This document shows positions 11,386 to 19,845 of a stretch of DNA of 38,565 nt, piece after piece. The position numbers and the translations under genes are program-made. Numbering within the stretch: the first letter of the stretch is position 1; each line of letters opens with the position of its first letter. The notes under the pieces were generated by a model. The model saw nothing but the letters and a program-made list of their open reading frames with translations, had not been told where the DNA came from and did no database searches. Origin of the DNA: Pseudomonadota bacterium (GTDB lineage: Bacteria > Pseudomonadota > Gammaproteobacteria > Burkholderiales > Burkholderiaceae_C); NCBI GenBank assembly GCA_020161065.1, contig JAIUPH010000021.1, positions 1 to 38,565 of the forward strand, read 5' to 3'.

Positions 11386-13140
11386 TCAGCGCCCCTCGAA
11401 ATCGCGCCAGCCGTAGCGCCGGGCCGGCGGTGCGCACTGGAAGGGCGCGGCCTGGCTGGCCGCGGCCGCCCGGCATTCGTCCAGCCAGTCCTTCGACAAG
11501 GGGTTGTGGAACTCGCGCAGCCGCGCCGCCAGGTGGCGCGCGCGGTCGACGTCGCCGCGCGCCGCCAGCTCTTCGGCCCAGGCCATCATCAGCCGCGTGT
11601 CCAGCAGGTAATGCGTGGCGCCGCGGAAGGCGCGCTCGCGCAGGCGCGGCTCGGTGTCGGTGGTGGCGGCGGCATAGTCGGCATGGTGGGCGAAGAACAC
11701 GCTGTGCTGGCCGCGCTCGATGCGGCGGGCCAGCGGCGCGGCGTCGTCGTCGGCGGCAAAGATCGCGGTGACGCGCGTGTAGTCCCACACCGAAAAGGCC
11801 GCGCCCAGCACCAGCAGCGCCGCGGCCGGCGCCAGCCAGCGATGGCGTGCGGTCGATGAGGCCGATGAGGCCGGCGCCGGCGCGGCGGCCGCAGCGCCGC
11901 CCAGGCCGAAGCCGAAGGCCCAGGCCGTGGGCAGCAGGAAGTAGGCGTACCACAGCGGGTACTCCAGCAGGCTGTGCAGGCCGATCATCAGCACGAACAT
12001 CGTCGCCGCGCGCCGCGTGACCGAGGCATCGCCCTGCACGGCCCAAGCCTGCAGCGCCATGCGCAGCAGGCCCCACAGCAGCAGGGCGAGCAGCAGCGCC
12101 GCGAGCGGCAAGCCCAGTTCGACGGCGAACTGCAGCACGAGGTTGTGCGTGTGGTCGAAGAAGGCCGTGGGGCGGCCGGGGAAGGGCGTCAGCGTCCACG
12201 CGAGGTTGAACTCGCCGAAGCCGACGCCGGTCCACGGGTTGGCCTTGATCAGCGCCAGCGTGTCGGCCCAGATGCCGAAGCGCGAGCCGGAGACGTCGGT
12301 CTCGGCCAGCCGCGCGGCGCCGCCGAAGACGTGGTGGCTGAGCTCGGCCCAGCCCGCCAGCGCCAGCCACGACAGCGCATACACCACCGGCGCCGCCAGC
12401 AGCAGGCCGCGCGTGGGCCGCGTCAGGCGGCGATCCAGCAGGCCCCACAGCGCCAGGATGCCGACGCTGACCAGCCCGGTGCGCGAGGCGCTGAGCACCA
12501 CGCCGAACACCAGCGCGACGAAGGCCGCCTGCCCCCAGCCGCGGCGCAGCCGGCGCAGTTCCAACAGCGCCACGGCGCAGATCGCGGCCCACAGCAGCAG
12601 GCTGCTCAGGTGGTTGGGCTGGCGCAGGTTGCCGACCGCGCGGCCGGGGATGTTGCTGGCGGCGATCCAGTTGCCGTCGGCCACGTCGGGCGCGAACACC
12701 TGCACCAGGCCGACCGCCAGGTTCAGCAGCCCGGCCACCAGCCAGCCCCAGGCGAAGCAGGCGAACAGCGCGTCGCCGTCGGCGGCGCTGCGCGCGGCCG
12801 AGCCGCTGTGCACCAGCAGCGCGGCGGCGGCCAGCAGCCCCAGCGCCGACAAGCACAAGCCCGACGGCAGCGCGCCCAGCGTGCCCGAGACCGCCGCCGC
12901 CAGCACCAGCAGCGCCAGCGCGGCCTGCAGCGGCCAGGCGTTGCGGCTGGCGCCGAGCTGCGGCAGCGCCGGCCGGCCGGCGGCCAGCAGCAACGCGAAG
13001 CCGCCCCAGCAAGCCAGCGCCAGGGCCTGGTTCAGAAAGGTCGGCGAGGGGGAAACGTTGTAGGCCAGCAGCGACGGCGCGGCGGCGGCCAGTACCGCGG
13101 CGGCCAGCAGCAGCGGCTCGCGCTGGGGATCGGCTCTCAT
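11386..13140 (-). CDS. PglL/Wzy-type O-oligosaccharyltransferase (pilin glycosylation ligase family)
   Basis: 584 aa from the ATG at 13140, with about a dozen hydrophobic segments in the first 430 residues. Diagnostic PglL-family motifs are visible: NIPGRAVGNLRQPNHLSSLL (early periplasmic region) and GVGFGEFNLAWTLTPF followed by DHTHNLVLQFAVELGLP, containing the conserved His/Asn of Wzy_C-type ligases. The C-terminal soluble part (about 440-584) resembles the Wzy_C_2 extension. Such enzymes transfer lipid-linked oligosaccharide to Ser/Thr of secreted proteins, classically type IV pilin. A pilA gene and a glycosylation operon lie 12-18 kb away, so pilin is a plausible substrate (inference). 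O-antigen ligase is the alternative. It is convergent with moaC and divergent from the cyclase gene. The start has no clear ribosome binding site. Confidence 0.82.
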   Translation of the reverse strand: MRADPQREPLLLAAAVLAAAAPSLLAYNVSPSPTFLNQALALACWGGFALLLAAGRPALPQLGASRNAWPLQAALALLVLAAAVSGTLGALPSGLCLSALGLLAAAALLVHSGSAARSAADGDALFACFAWGWLVAGLLNLAVGLVQVFAPDVADGNWIAASNIPGRAVGNLRQPNHLSSLLLWAAICAVALLELRRLRRGWGQAAFVALVFGVVLSASRTGLVSVGILALWGLLDRRLTRPTRGLLLAAPVVYALSWLALAGWAELSHHVFGGAARLAETDVSGSRFGIWADTLALIKANPWTGVGFGEFNLAWTLTPFPGRPTAFFDHTHNLVLQFAVELGLPLAALLLALLLWGLLRMALQAWAVQGDASVTRRAATMFVLMIGLHSLLEYPLWYAYFLLPTAWAFGFGLGGAAAAAPAPASSASSTARHRWLAPAAALLVLGAAFSVWDYTRVTAIFAADDDAAPLARRIERGQHSVFFAHHADYAAATTDTEPRLRERAFRGATHYLLDTRLMMAWAEELAARGDVDRARHLAARLREFHNPLSKDWLDECRAAAASQAAPFQCAPPARRYGWRDFEGR

Positions 13141-13216
13141 GCGGCGGCGGATGCTATCAGGCGCGCTGCGCGCCTTCGGGGCGCTATGCTGGCCGCACAA
13201 CCACACGGAGCGAGAC

Positions 13217-14029
13217 ATGCCGCGCACCTTCGTCGACCTGTCGATCTTTCTGGAAAACGACGTGCTGTCCGATCCGCCGGCCTTCGCGCCCAAGATCCAG
13301 TACTTCACCCACGACAACACCTACGAGCAGATCGCGCCCTTCTTCCCCGGGCTGCAGCAGCAAGACCTGCCCGACGGCGAAGGCTGGGCGGTGGAGACGG
13401 TGCAGCTGTCCACCCACAACGGCACGCACCTCGACGCGCCCTACCACTTCCATTCGACGATGGACAAGGCGCTGGGCGAGAAGAAGCCGTCGATCGCGAT
13501 CGACGCGGTGCCGCTGGAATGGTGCTTCCAACCCGGCGTCAAGCTCGACTTCCGCCACTTCGCCGACGGCTACGTCGTCACCGCGGCCGACGTCGAGGCC
13601 GAGCTGCGGCGCATCGGCCACGAGCTGCAGCCGCTGGAAATCGTCGTCGTCAACACGCGCGCCGGCTCACGCTACGGCCAGGCCGACTACGTCAGCGCCG
13701 GCTGCGGCATGGGCTACGAGGCGACGATGCACCTGCTGCAACGCGGCGTGCGCCTGACCGGCACCGACGCCTGGAGCTGGGACGCGCCCTTCGTCCACAC
13801 CGCGCAGAAGTACGGGCAGACCCACGACGCAGGGCTGATCTGGGAAGGCCACAAGGCCGGCCGCGACATCGGCTACTGCCACCTGGAGAAGCTGCACAAC
13901 CTGGAGAGCCTGCCGGCCACGGGCTTCTTCATCAGCTGCTTCCCGCACAAGATCCGCGGCGCCAGCGCCGGCTGGACGCGCGCGGTGGCGATCTTCGACG
14001 ACCGGCTGCAACGCGACGTGGCCGCCTGA
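13217..14029 (+). CDS. Cyclase family (kynurenine formamidase-like) metal-dependent hydrolase
   Basis: 270 aa. It belongs to the family that includes KynB formamidase and related metal hydrolases. The metal-binding signature HNGTHLDAPYHF is present, with a later catalytic/metal region around VHTAQKYGQTHDAG and ENDVLSDPPAFAP near the N-terminus. It is longer than typical KynB (about 210 aa), closer to the 'cyclase family protein' group, so kynurenine need not be the substrate. No kynurenine-pathway neighbour is present. The ATG at 13217 has a CGGAG ribosome binding site 8 nt upstream. It is divergent from the oligosaccharyltransferase, with a 76-bp intergenic region for both promoters. Confidence 0.85.
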   Translation: MPRTFVDLSIFLENDVLSDPPAFAPKIQYFTHDNTYEQIAPFFPGLQQQDLPDGEGWAVETVQLSTHNGTHLDAPYHFHSTMDKALGEKKPSIAIDAVPLEWCFQPGVKLDFRHFADGYVVTAADVEAELRRIGHELQPLEIVVVNTRAGSRYGQADYVSAGCGMGYEATMHLLQRGVRLTGTDAWSWDAPFVHTAQKYGQTHDAGLIWEGHKAGRDIGYCHLEKLHNLESLPATGFFISCFPHKIRGASAGWTRAVAIFDDRLQRDVAA

Positions 14030-14063
14030 GGGCGGCCACCGACGCGGATCGCGCTGCGCGCGC

Positions 14064-15005
14064 TCAGGCTCGACGGCGACGGACCATGACCAGCAGCAGC
14101 CCGCCGGCGGCCAGCGCCAGCGTCGCCGGCTCCGGCGCGGGCAGCGCCGCCAGGATGTCGCCGGCCAGCAGGTTCGACGCTGCCGTCGTGGGGTGCAGGG
14201 CATCCCAGAAGAAGTAGGTCGAGCAGTCAGCCGCCGGCGAGTCCTTGCAGGCGTCGGTGCCGTTGACCAAGCCATAGGCGGCGGGGTCCGCCAGGATGGC
14301 GGTCTGCGTCGCGTAGCCGTCGTAGATCAGCAACTCGGCGTCGGGCAGCATCGCGGCCAGCTGTGCATAGCCGTCTGCCAGCACGCTGTTGATGCCCCAG
14401 CTCAGTTCCGACAGGTCGTTGGCCAGGCCCATGCCGGCGGCTTCGGGCGTCAGCCCCATGTTGGGCAGCAGCGGCAGCACGAAGCTGCGGGCGCCCATGG
14501 AGTAGAGGTCCTGCACCGCCTTCGCCAGGTTGCCGACCAGGCCGCCGACGAAGGCGTCGAGCACCGCCGGGTCGGACAAGTCCTGCGACAGGATCGCGTC
14601 CAGCACGTCGTTGGAGCCACCCGATACGAAATACAGCGCCAGCGGGTCGGCGTTGTTGGCGACGTCCAGCCGGAACTGCTCAATCTGTACCTGCACCCCG
14701 GATTGCGCCAGCGGACCGGTACTGAAGTCGGAGTTGCCGCTGTCGCTGCGCGCGCCGCCGACGGCATAGTCCTTGAGCGTGATGCCCAGCGCCTGCGCCA
14801 CGTACTCGACAACCACCGCCCCGTCGCTGGCGCGTGGCGTCGGCCCGCCCTGCGGATCCAAGGTTTTGGCCAGCAGCGAGGCCCCGTTGTCGGACAGGCT
14901 GTCACCAAAGGCAACGAGCGCGGAGTAATAAGCTGCCTGCGCCGGCATCGACGCCAGCGCCAGGAGCGCCAGTGACCATGCGACGACCGATCGGAAAACG
15001 TTCAT
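14064..15005 (-). CDS. SGNH/GDSL-type esterase with PEP-CTERM sorting signal
   Basis: 313 aa from the ATG at 15005, which has AGGGAG 8 nt upstream; an in-frame GTG at 15014 is less well placed. It has an N-terminal signal peptide (SVVAWSLALLALASMPAQA), then the catalytic blocks of the SGNH family: Ser in VAFGDSLSDNG, the oxyanion Gly/Asn in FVSGGSNDVLD, and Asp/His in FFWDALHPTTAA. The C-terminus has APEPATLALAAGGLLLVMV followed by RRRRA, a textbook PEP-CTERM: motif, membrane helix, Arg cluster. Such proteins are processed by an exosortase/EpsH system and linked to exopolysaccharide producers. No exosortase is in this window. The 'autotransporter-type' GDSL esterases share the catalytic core but have a beta-barrel, which is absent here. 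Substrate unknown. Confidence 0.92.
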   Translation of the reverse strand: MNVFRSVVAWSLALLALASMPAQAAYYSALVAFGDSLSDNGASLLAKTLDPQGGPTPRASDGAVVVEYVAQALGITLKDYAVGGARSDSGNSDFSTGPLAQSGVQVQIEQFRLDVANNADPLALYFVSGGSNDVLDAILSQDLSDPAVLDAFVGGLVGNLAKAVQDLYSMGARSFVLPLLPNMGLTPEAAGMGLANDLSELSWGINSVLADGYAQLAAMLPDAELLIYDGYATQTAILADPAAYGLVNGTDACKDSPAADCSTYFFWDALHPTTAASNLLAGDILAALPAPEPATLALAAGGLLLVMVRRRRA

Positions 15006-15153
15006 GGCTGACACTCCCTGTAGCGTCTTGTGATCAGTTATTGCAGCACAGCAACGCCAGCAAAGCGACAGGGCAATCGGCTGCTCCCCCCATCAAGGGG
15101 ATGAGAAGCGCCGGCGTTCGTCATTTCGTCACGAAGATTCGGCTAGACGGGCC

Positions 15154-16398
15154 TCAAGTTCCCAGCCATTCGTGCACCAGATCGACCCAATAGCGCGCGC
15201 CAAGCGGTAGCAAGGCGTCGTTGAAGTCATAACTGGCGTTGTGCAGCATGCAGGGGCCGTCGGCGTGGCCGGCGTCGCGGTGCAGGCCGTCGCCGTTGCC
15301 GATGAAGGCATAGGCGCCGGGCTTGGCGCGCAGCATGAAGGCGAAGTCTTCCGACGGCATGGCCGGCTCCTGGCGCAGCGCCAGGCCGGGGCCGACGAGG
15401 CGCTCGATGACGCGCGCGGCCACCGCCGCCTCGCGCGCATGGTTGACCACCGCCGGCGCGCGGCGCTCGAAGCCGAACTCGCAGCCCGCCCCGAAGCCGG
15501 CGCAAAGCGCCTGCGCGATCTGCCGCATGCGCCGCTCGATCAGGTCCACCACCTCGTCGCGGTAGGCGCGCACCGTGCCTTCCAGCGTGCAGGCGTCGGG
15601 GATCACGTTGGACGCCTCGCCGCCGTGGATGCAGGTGACCGACAGCACCGCGGTGTCCAGCGGGCGCTGGTTGCGGCTGACCACGGTCTGCCAGGCCTGC
15701 ACGATCTGGCAGGCCAGCAGCAGCGGGTCGACGCCGCGATGCGGCGCCGCGGCGTGCGAGCCCACGCCCCGGATCGTCAGCTGGAAGACGTTGGCCGAAG
15801 CCATCACCGGCCCGGCGCTGCAGGCCATGCTGCCTTGCGGATAGCCGGGCCAGTTGTGCAGGCCGAACACGGCCTCCATCGGAAAGCGCTCGAACAGGCC
15901 TTCGGCCACCATCGCCTGCGCGCCGCCGCGGCCTTCCTCGGCCGGCTGGAAGATCAGGTAGACCGTCCCGTCGAAATGGCGGTCGCGCGCCAGCCGGTGC
16001 GCGGCGGCCAGCAGCATCGCCGTGTGGCCGTCGTGCCCGCAGGCGTGCATCACGCCGGCATGGCGGCTGGCGTGGGCGAAGCGGTTGTGCTCCTGGATCG
16101 GCAGCGCGTCCATGTCGGCGCGCAGGCCCAGGGCGCGGCCGCAGGCGCCGCCGTCGCGCCCGCGCACGGTGCCGACGACGCCGGTGCGCGCCAGGCTGCG
16201 GTCGACGGCGATGCCCCAGGCCGCCAGCCGCGCGGCCACCACGTCGGCGGTGCGGTGCTCCTCGAAGCCGAGTTCGGGGTGGGCGTGCAGGTCGCGGCGC
16301 AAGGCCACGATGGCGTCGGCGCCGAACTCGGGGATCGGCCGGGCCCGCGCGTCGGAGTGCGCCTGCGCGTGCGCGTGTGGGTCCGCCTGGGTGTCCAT
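15154..16398 (-). CDS. M20 family amidohydrolase (hippurate hydrolase/aminoacylase type)
   Basis: 414 aa, near the usual 390-400. It is a metal-dependent hydrolase of N-acyl amino acids. Signatures include LRRDLHAHPELGFEEHRTA, LRADMDALPIQE, the metal-binding MHACGHDGHTAMLL, FQPAEEGRGGA with the catalytic Glu, the dimerisation-domain GVGSHAAAPHRGVDP, and MPSEDFAFML near the end. The extra N-terminal 20 residues are His/Ala-rich (DPHAHAQAHSDARARP) and encoded by a GTGCGC-like low-complexity stretch; their role is unclear and the true start could be further in. No signal peptide, so cytoplasmic. This is a different branch of M20 from the peptidase at 20342-21793. It is transcribed towards the esterase gene, 148 bp apart. 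Confidence 0.92.
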   Translation of the reverse strand: MDTQADPHAHAQAHSDARARPIPEFGADAIVALRRDLHAHPELGFEEHRTADVVAARLAAWGIAVDRSLARTGVVGTVRGRDGGACGRALGLRADMDALPIQEHNRFAHASRHAGVMHACGHDGHTAMLLAAAHRLARDRHFDGTVYLIFQPAEEGRGGAQAMVAEGLFERFPMEAVFGLHNWPGYPQGSMACSAGPVMASANVFQLTIRGVGSHAAAPHRGVDPLLLACQIVQAWQTVVSRNQRPLDTAVLSVTCIHGGEASNVIPDACTLEGTVRAYRDEVVDLIERRMRQIAQALCAGFGAGCEFGFERRAPAVVNHAREAAVAARVIERLVGPGLALRQEPAMPSEDFAFMLRAKPGAYAFIGNGDGLHRDAGHADGPCMLHNASYDFNDALLPLGARYWVDLVHEWLGT

Positions 16399-16538
16399 CC
16401 GGTCGATGTTGCCATGCAGGGCTGCGGGCGGCGTGAATAAGCACGAATGCGGCGCTGCGGGCCTTTTTAGCCCGTTTCGCTAGCGCTTGGCTAACGCTGG
16501 CCGCCGACGATGCCGCCACACCACGCAGGAGCCCAACC

Positions 16539-17165
16539 ATGAAGACCCCGATGACCCTGGCCGCCGCGGCCGCCGCCTTCGCCGCCCTGATGACTGCCGC
16601 CGTTCCGGCGCAGGCGCAGGACTACGGCGCGATGATTCAGCAAAGCATGGCGCGCATGAACGCCATCGTCGGCCAGGCCGAGCAGCGCGTGAACGGCGCC
16701 GTGCAGCAACGCATGCAAGACCCCGCCGTGCAGGCCGCCTGGCAGCAGTACGTGGCGCGCTCGGGCGGCCGGCCGTCGATGAACTACGCGACCTTCACCT
16801 ACTACTACATCTACACCAACGGCTTCTCGGCCGGCGGCATGGCGCACATGCGGGCCACCGAGTCGGGCATCCAGCAGCGCGAGATGCAATCCTGGCAAGG
16901 CCTGCGCCAGGCCGAGGCGCAGCGCGGCGCCGCCCAGCAGCAACAGCGCGACGCCTACTTCGCCAACCAGCAGGAGGCCGGCCGCGGCCTGATGGGCCAG
17001 AGCACCTACACCGCGCCCAACGGCTACCGCCTGCAGTTGCCGCACACCTGGCAGCCCAACACCACGGTGCAGTACCAGGGTGCCAACTACCACGTCGACG
17101 CCGGCGGCCGCTACTACGTGCAGGGCAACGATGGCTGGTGGTATCCGCTCGCCGGCAGCCGCTGA
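16539..17165 (+). CDS. Secreted protein of unknown function, Gln/Tyr-rich
   Basis: 208 aa with AGGAG 7 nt before the ATG. A clear Sec signal peptide (MKTPMTLAAAAAAFAALMTAAVPAQAQ) suggests cleavage near residue 27. The mature part has a helical Gln-rich region (AEQRVNGAVQQRMQDP, AAQQQQRDAYFANQQ) around a Tyr-rich segment (MNYATFTYYYIYTNGFSAGG). It ends in a strand-rich region with the pattern YQGANYHVDAGGRYYVQ and a final WWYPL, which looks like a small cell-surface or carbohydrate-contact module. I recognise no family. It is convergent with the PLP enzyme gene, 9 bp apart. A short CGGGC/GCCCG hairpin lies upstream at 16458-16474; I cannot assign it a role. Confidence 0.7.
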   Translation: MKTPMTLAAAAAAFAALMTAAVPAQAQDYGAMIQQSMARMNAIVGQAEQRVNGAVQQRMQDPAVQAAWQQYVARSGGRPSMNYATFTYYYIYTNGFSAGGMAHMRATESGIQQREMQSWQGLRQAEAQRGAAQQQQRDAYFANQQEAGRGLMGQSTYTAPNGYRLQLPHTWQPNTTVQYQGANYHVDAGGRYYVQGNDGWWYPLAGSR

Positions 17166-17174
17166 GTTTGCCAG

Positions 17175-18362
17175 TCAGGCGCGCGCCCGCGCCAGCGCCT
17201 GTTCCAGGTCGGCGATCAGGTCGCCGGCGTCTTCGATGCCCACCGACAGCCGCAGCAGGTCGGCCGGCGCCGGCGTGCCGGCGCCTTCGACGCTGGCGCG
17301 GTGTTCGATGAGGCTCTCGGTGCCGCCCAGCGAGGTGGCGCGCTTCCACAGTTCGACGTGAGCCGCGGTGGCGATGGCCGCCGCCTCGCCGCCCTGCGCG
17401 CCGGCCTGCGCGGTGGTATGCGCGCCGGCCTTAACGCGCAGCGACAGCATGCCGCCGAAGCCGCCTTGCATCTGCCGCGCCGCCACGGCGTGGCCGGCCG
17501 CATCGCTCAGCCCGGGGTAGAGCACGGCCTCGACGTGGCGGTGCTTCGCAAAGTGCTCGGCGATGCGCTGCGCCGACGCGCTGGCCTGGCGCACGCGCAG
17601 GAACAGCGTGCGCATGCCGCGCAGCAGCAGCCAGGCTTCGAACGAGCCCAGCGTCGCGCCGACCTGGGCGCGCACGGCGCGGATGCGCTGCCAGTAGTCG
17701 TCGTTGGCGCGTGACACCAGCGCACCCGCGATCAGGTCGCTGTGGCCGCCCAGGTACTTGGTAGCGGCGTGCATCACGAGGTCGGCGCCCAGCGCCAGCG
17801 GCTGCGTCAGCACCGGCGAGGCCACCGTCGAATCCACCGCCAGCCGCGCGCCGGCCGCGCGGGCGATGGCCGCGGTGGCGGCGATGTCGGTCACCGTCCA
17901 CAGCGGGTTGGCGGGCGTCTCCACCCACACCAGCTTGGTCTTGCCGGGGCGGATGGCGGCCTGCACCGCGGCCGGGTCGCTCATCTCGACCAGCTCGACC
18001 TGCAGCCCCCAATGGGTGGCGAAGTTCATCAGCCAGTTGCGCAGCGACCAGTACATCACCTTGGGCGCCAGCACGTGGTCGCCCGGGCTGAGTGCCAGGA
18101 ACGCCGCGGTGGCCGCCGCCATGCCGCTGGCGAACAGCAGCGCGTGGCTGCCCTGCTCCAGCCGCGCCAGCAAGGCCTCGGCCTGGTCGAAGGCGGGGTT
18201 GTCGGCGCGCGCGTAGACGCGGCCGCTGCGGTACTGGTTGTCGGGGTCGCGCAGGAAGGTGCTGGACAGGTGGATCGGCGGCGTGATCGCGCGCGTCTTC
18301 TCGTCTACCCAGCCCAGGGCCTGGGCGGCGATGCTTTCGGGATGCAGTTGGTTCGGGTCCAT
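17175..18362 (-). CDS. Trans-sulfuration/gamma-elimination PLP enzyme (cystathionine gamma-synthase family)
   Basis: 395 aa from the ATG at 18362. It is a fold-type I PLP enzyme of the Cys/Met metabolism family. Visible elements: the N-terminal TPPIHLSSTFLRDPD and YARADNPAFDQAEALLARLE, the phosphate-binding FASGMAAATAAFLAL, the PLP Asp/Thr region VDSTVASPVLTQPLALGAD, the Schiff-base Lys in HAATKYLGGHSD, and the C-terminal SLGGTESLIEHRAS. These fit cystathionine gamma-synthase, cystathionine beta/gamma-lyase or O-acylhomoserine sulfhydrylase; sequence reading alone cannot pick the substrate. No other methionine gene is adjacent. It is divergent from the VOC gene with 128 bp between. Confidence 0.92.
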   Translation of the reverse strand: MDPNQLHPESIAAQALGWVDEKTRAITPPIHLSSTFLRDPDNQYRSGRVYARADNPAFDQAEALLARLEQGSHALLFASGMAAATAAFLALSPGDHVLAPKVMYWSLRNWLMNFATHWGLQVELVEMSDPAAVQAAIRPGKTKLVWVETPANPLWTVTDIAATAAIARAAGARLAVDSTVASPVLTQPLALGADLVMHAATKYLGGHSDLIAGALVSRANDDYWQRIRAVRAQVGATLGSFEAWLLLRGMRTLFLRVRQASASAQRIAEHFAKHRHVEAVLYPGLSDAAGHAVAARQMQGGFGGMLSLRVKAGAHTTAQAGAQGGEAAAIATAAHVELWKRATSLGGTESLIEHRASVEGAGTPAPADLLRLSVGIEDAGDLIADLEQALARARA

Positions 18363-18490
18363 GTCGGCAACGGGTTGGTTCGTCGCCCACGATACGCCCG
18401 TTGGCCGCGCGTCGACTGCTGACACCGCGCTGGCAGCAGGCGCGGCGCAGCATCGGGCCTCCTTCAACCGCCCTTCATCGGAGAGCCTTC

Positions 18491-18874
18491 ATGTCCACCC
18501 CGACCCATGCGCTGAACTGGTTCGAGATCCCCGTGCGCGACCTCGACCGCGCGCAGCGCTTCTACGAACAGGTGCTGCAGCGCGCCCTTACGCGCGAGCC
18601 CCTGGGCCCCGAGCTGACGCTGGCCGTCTTCCCGCATGACCAGGCCCAGGGCGCCGGCGGCTGCCTGATGGCCGGCGGCCCGCTGCAGCCGGCCGCCCAG
18701 GGCACGCTGGTCTACCTGGACGCCGGCCCGCGGCTCGACGACAGCGTGGCGCGCGTGGCCGGCGCCGGCGGCCGCGTGCTGCAGCCGCGCGTCGACCTGC
18801 CCGACGGCATGGGCGCCTTCGTGCACATCGAGGACCCCGAGGGCAACCGCGTCGGCCTGCATGCGATGGCCTGA
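18491..18874 (+). CDS. VOC (glyoxalase/bleomycin-resistance fold) protein
   Basis: 127 aa, one vicinal-oxygen-chelate module. Typical features are the NWFEIPVRDLDRAQRFYEQVL start (metal ligand position is not His here) and the C-terminal GAFVHIEDPEGNRVGLHAM, whose Glu/His positions can bind metal. Such small VOC proteins act in detoxification, isomerisation or binding; the substrate cannot be read off. It is followed 29 bp later by a YafY-type regulator on the same strand, an arrangement that suggests that regulator controls it. Confidence 0.88.
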   Translation: MSTPTHALNWFEIPVRDLDRAQRFYEQVLQRALTREPLGPELTLAVFPHDQAQGAGGCLMAGGPLQPAAQGTLVYLDAGPRLDDSVARVAGAGGRVLQPRVDLPDGMGAFVHIEDPEGNRVGLHAMA

Positions 18875-18903
18875 GCCGGGTCCATCGGCGACACTGCCGC
18901 GCC

Positions 18904-19587
18904 ATGCGCCGCGCCGACCGCCTGTTCGAACTGGTCCAGTTGATCCGCGGCCGGCGGCTGTCCACCGCGGCCTGGCTGGCGGCGCGGCTGGAGGTCTCGG
19001 AGCGCACCGTCTATCGCGACGTGGCCGACCTGATGGCGCAAGGCGTGCCGATCGACGGCGAGGCCGGCGTCGGCTACCGCATGCGCGCCGGCTTCGACCT
19101 GCCGCCGCTGATGTTCACGCAAGACGAGGCGCGCGCCCTGGTGGCGGCCATCCGCATCGCCCAGCCGCGGCTGGACAGCGGCCTGGCGCCGCAGGCCGAG
19201 CGCGCGCTGTCCAAGATCCTGGCCGTGCTGCCGCCGGCGGTGCGCGCCGCGGCCGAAAGCCTGGCGCTGTTCGCGCCCGGCGCGCCGGCCGACCTGGCCA
19301 CGCGTGACCGCCTGGCCGTGCTGCGCGAGGCCATCGAACAGCGGCGCAAGCTGCGCGTGCGCTACCGCGACCTGGCCGACAGCGAAAGCACGCGCGTGCT
19401 GCGCCCGCTGGCCTGCCTGTACTGGGACGCGAACTGGACGCTCGCCGCCTGGTGCGAGCTGCGCCAGGACTTCCGCAGCTTCCGCGTCGACCGCCTGCTG
19501 GACCTGCAGGTGTTGGACAAGCGCTTCCGCGACGAGAGCGGGCGCAGCTTGACCGACCTGCTGCGCCAGCACCAGGTCGAGACCTGA
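18904..19587 (+). CDS. YafY-type HTH/WYL transcriptional regulator
   Basis: 227 aa. The N-terminal winged HTH (about residues 1-60) reads DRLFELVQLIRGRRLSTAAWLAARLEVSERTVYRDVADLMAQGVPI, the DeoR-like HTH_11 pattern. The middle is helical, and the C-terminal part (about 140-210) is a WYL-type domain (VRYRDLADSE, VLRPLACLYWDANWTLAAWCELRQDFRSFRVDRL). WYL domains usually sense a small ligand or nucleic acid and control stress or defence genes; the short YafY type commonly sits beside a small enzyme gene, here the VOC protein. Its stop is one base from the stop of the M20 remnant on the other strand. Confidence 0.9.
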   Translation: MRRADRLFELVQLIRGRRLSTAAWLAARLEVSERTVYRDVADLMAQGVPIDGEAGVGYRMRAGFDLPPLMFTQDEARALVAAIRIAQPRLDSGLAPQAERALSKILAVLPPAVRAAAESLALFAPGAPADLATRDRLAVLREAIEQRRKLRVRYRDLADSESTRVLRPLACLYWDANWTLAAWCELRQDFRSFRVDRLLDLQVLDKRFRDESGRSLTDLLRQHQVET

Positions 19588-19588
19588 G

Positions 19589-19779
19589 CTAACGCCGCGG
19601 CAGCGCGGATGCCTTCTCGCCGAGGTCCCAGAACCGCCCGGCCATCAGCTGCAGCGCTTCGCGCGCCACCGGGGCCAGCAGGTGTTCGTCGCGCGCGTGC
19701 TGCTGGCCGGCGGCGTAGCGGTGCGAGATCCACACCGTGGGCAGGCCGAGCATGTCGGCGAAGACGTCGTTGGGCTGCG
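19589..19779 (-). pseudogene. Remnant 3' end of an M20 peptidase gene
   Basis: Read on the minus strand this encodes about 62 residues (PNDVFADMLGLPTVW, then HRYAAGQQHARDEHLL, ending DLGEKASALPRR and a stop). It matches the C-terminus of the intact M20 gene at 20342-21793. Over 19594-19779 versus 20386-20571 I count 12 mismatches in 186 ungapped positions. About nine change the amino acid, including residues in the otherwise conserved PHSYAACQQHAPDEH metal-site motif (P to S, S to R, C to G, P to R). That is the pattern of a decayed copy. There is no start codon context and the 5' end breaks abruptly where the toxin-antitoxin cassette begins. Its stop codon lies just beside the YafY stop, so this was probably the original gene end. 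Confidence 0.85.
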
Positions 19780-19809
19780 GTCGATTGCCGTTTGACGAGG
19801 CGTGCGCAA

Positions 19810-19821
19810 AAGCGTACGCTT
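19810..19821. promoter_or_regulatory. Palindrome upstream of the antitoxin gene, candidate autoregulatory operator
   Basis: A perfect 12-bp palindrome (AAGCGTACGCTT) lies 25 bp before the antitoxin ATG, with a second GTAC core shortly after at about 19824. Phd/YefM-family antitoxins repress their own operons by binding palindromes with a GTAC-like core in this position. The role is inferred from place and symmetry. Confidence 0.45.
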
Positions 19822-19845
19822 CAGTACTTCTTTCCGGGGGTCATC

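Noticed and set aside
15006-15153. Sigma-54 promoter for the PEP-CTERM esterase, from a TGGC...TGC pattern
   Set aside because: The spacing between the GG and GC elements is 12 rather than 10 bp, so it does not fit the consensus.
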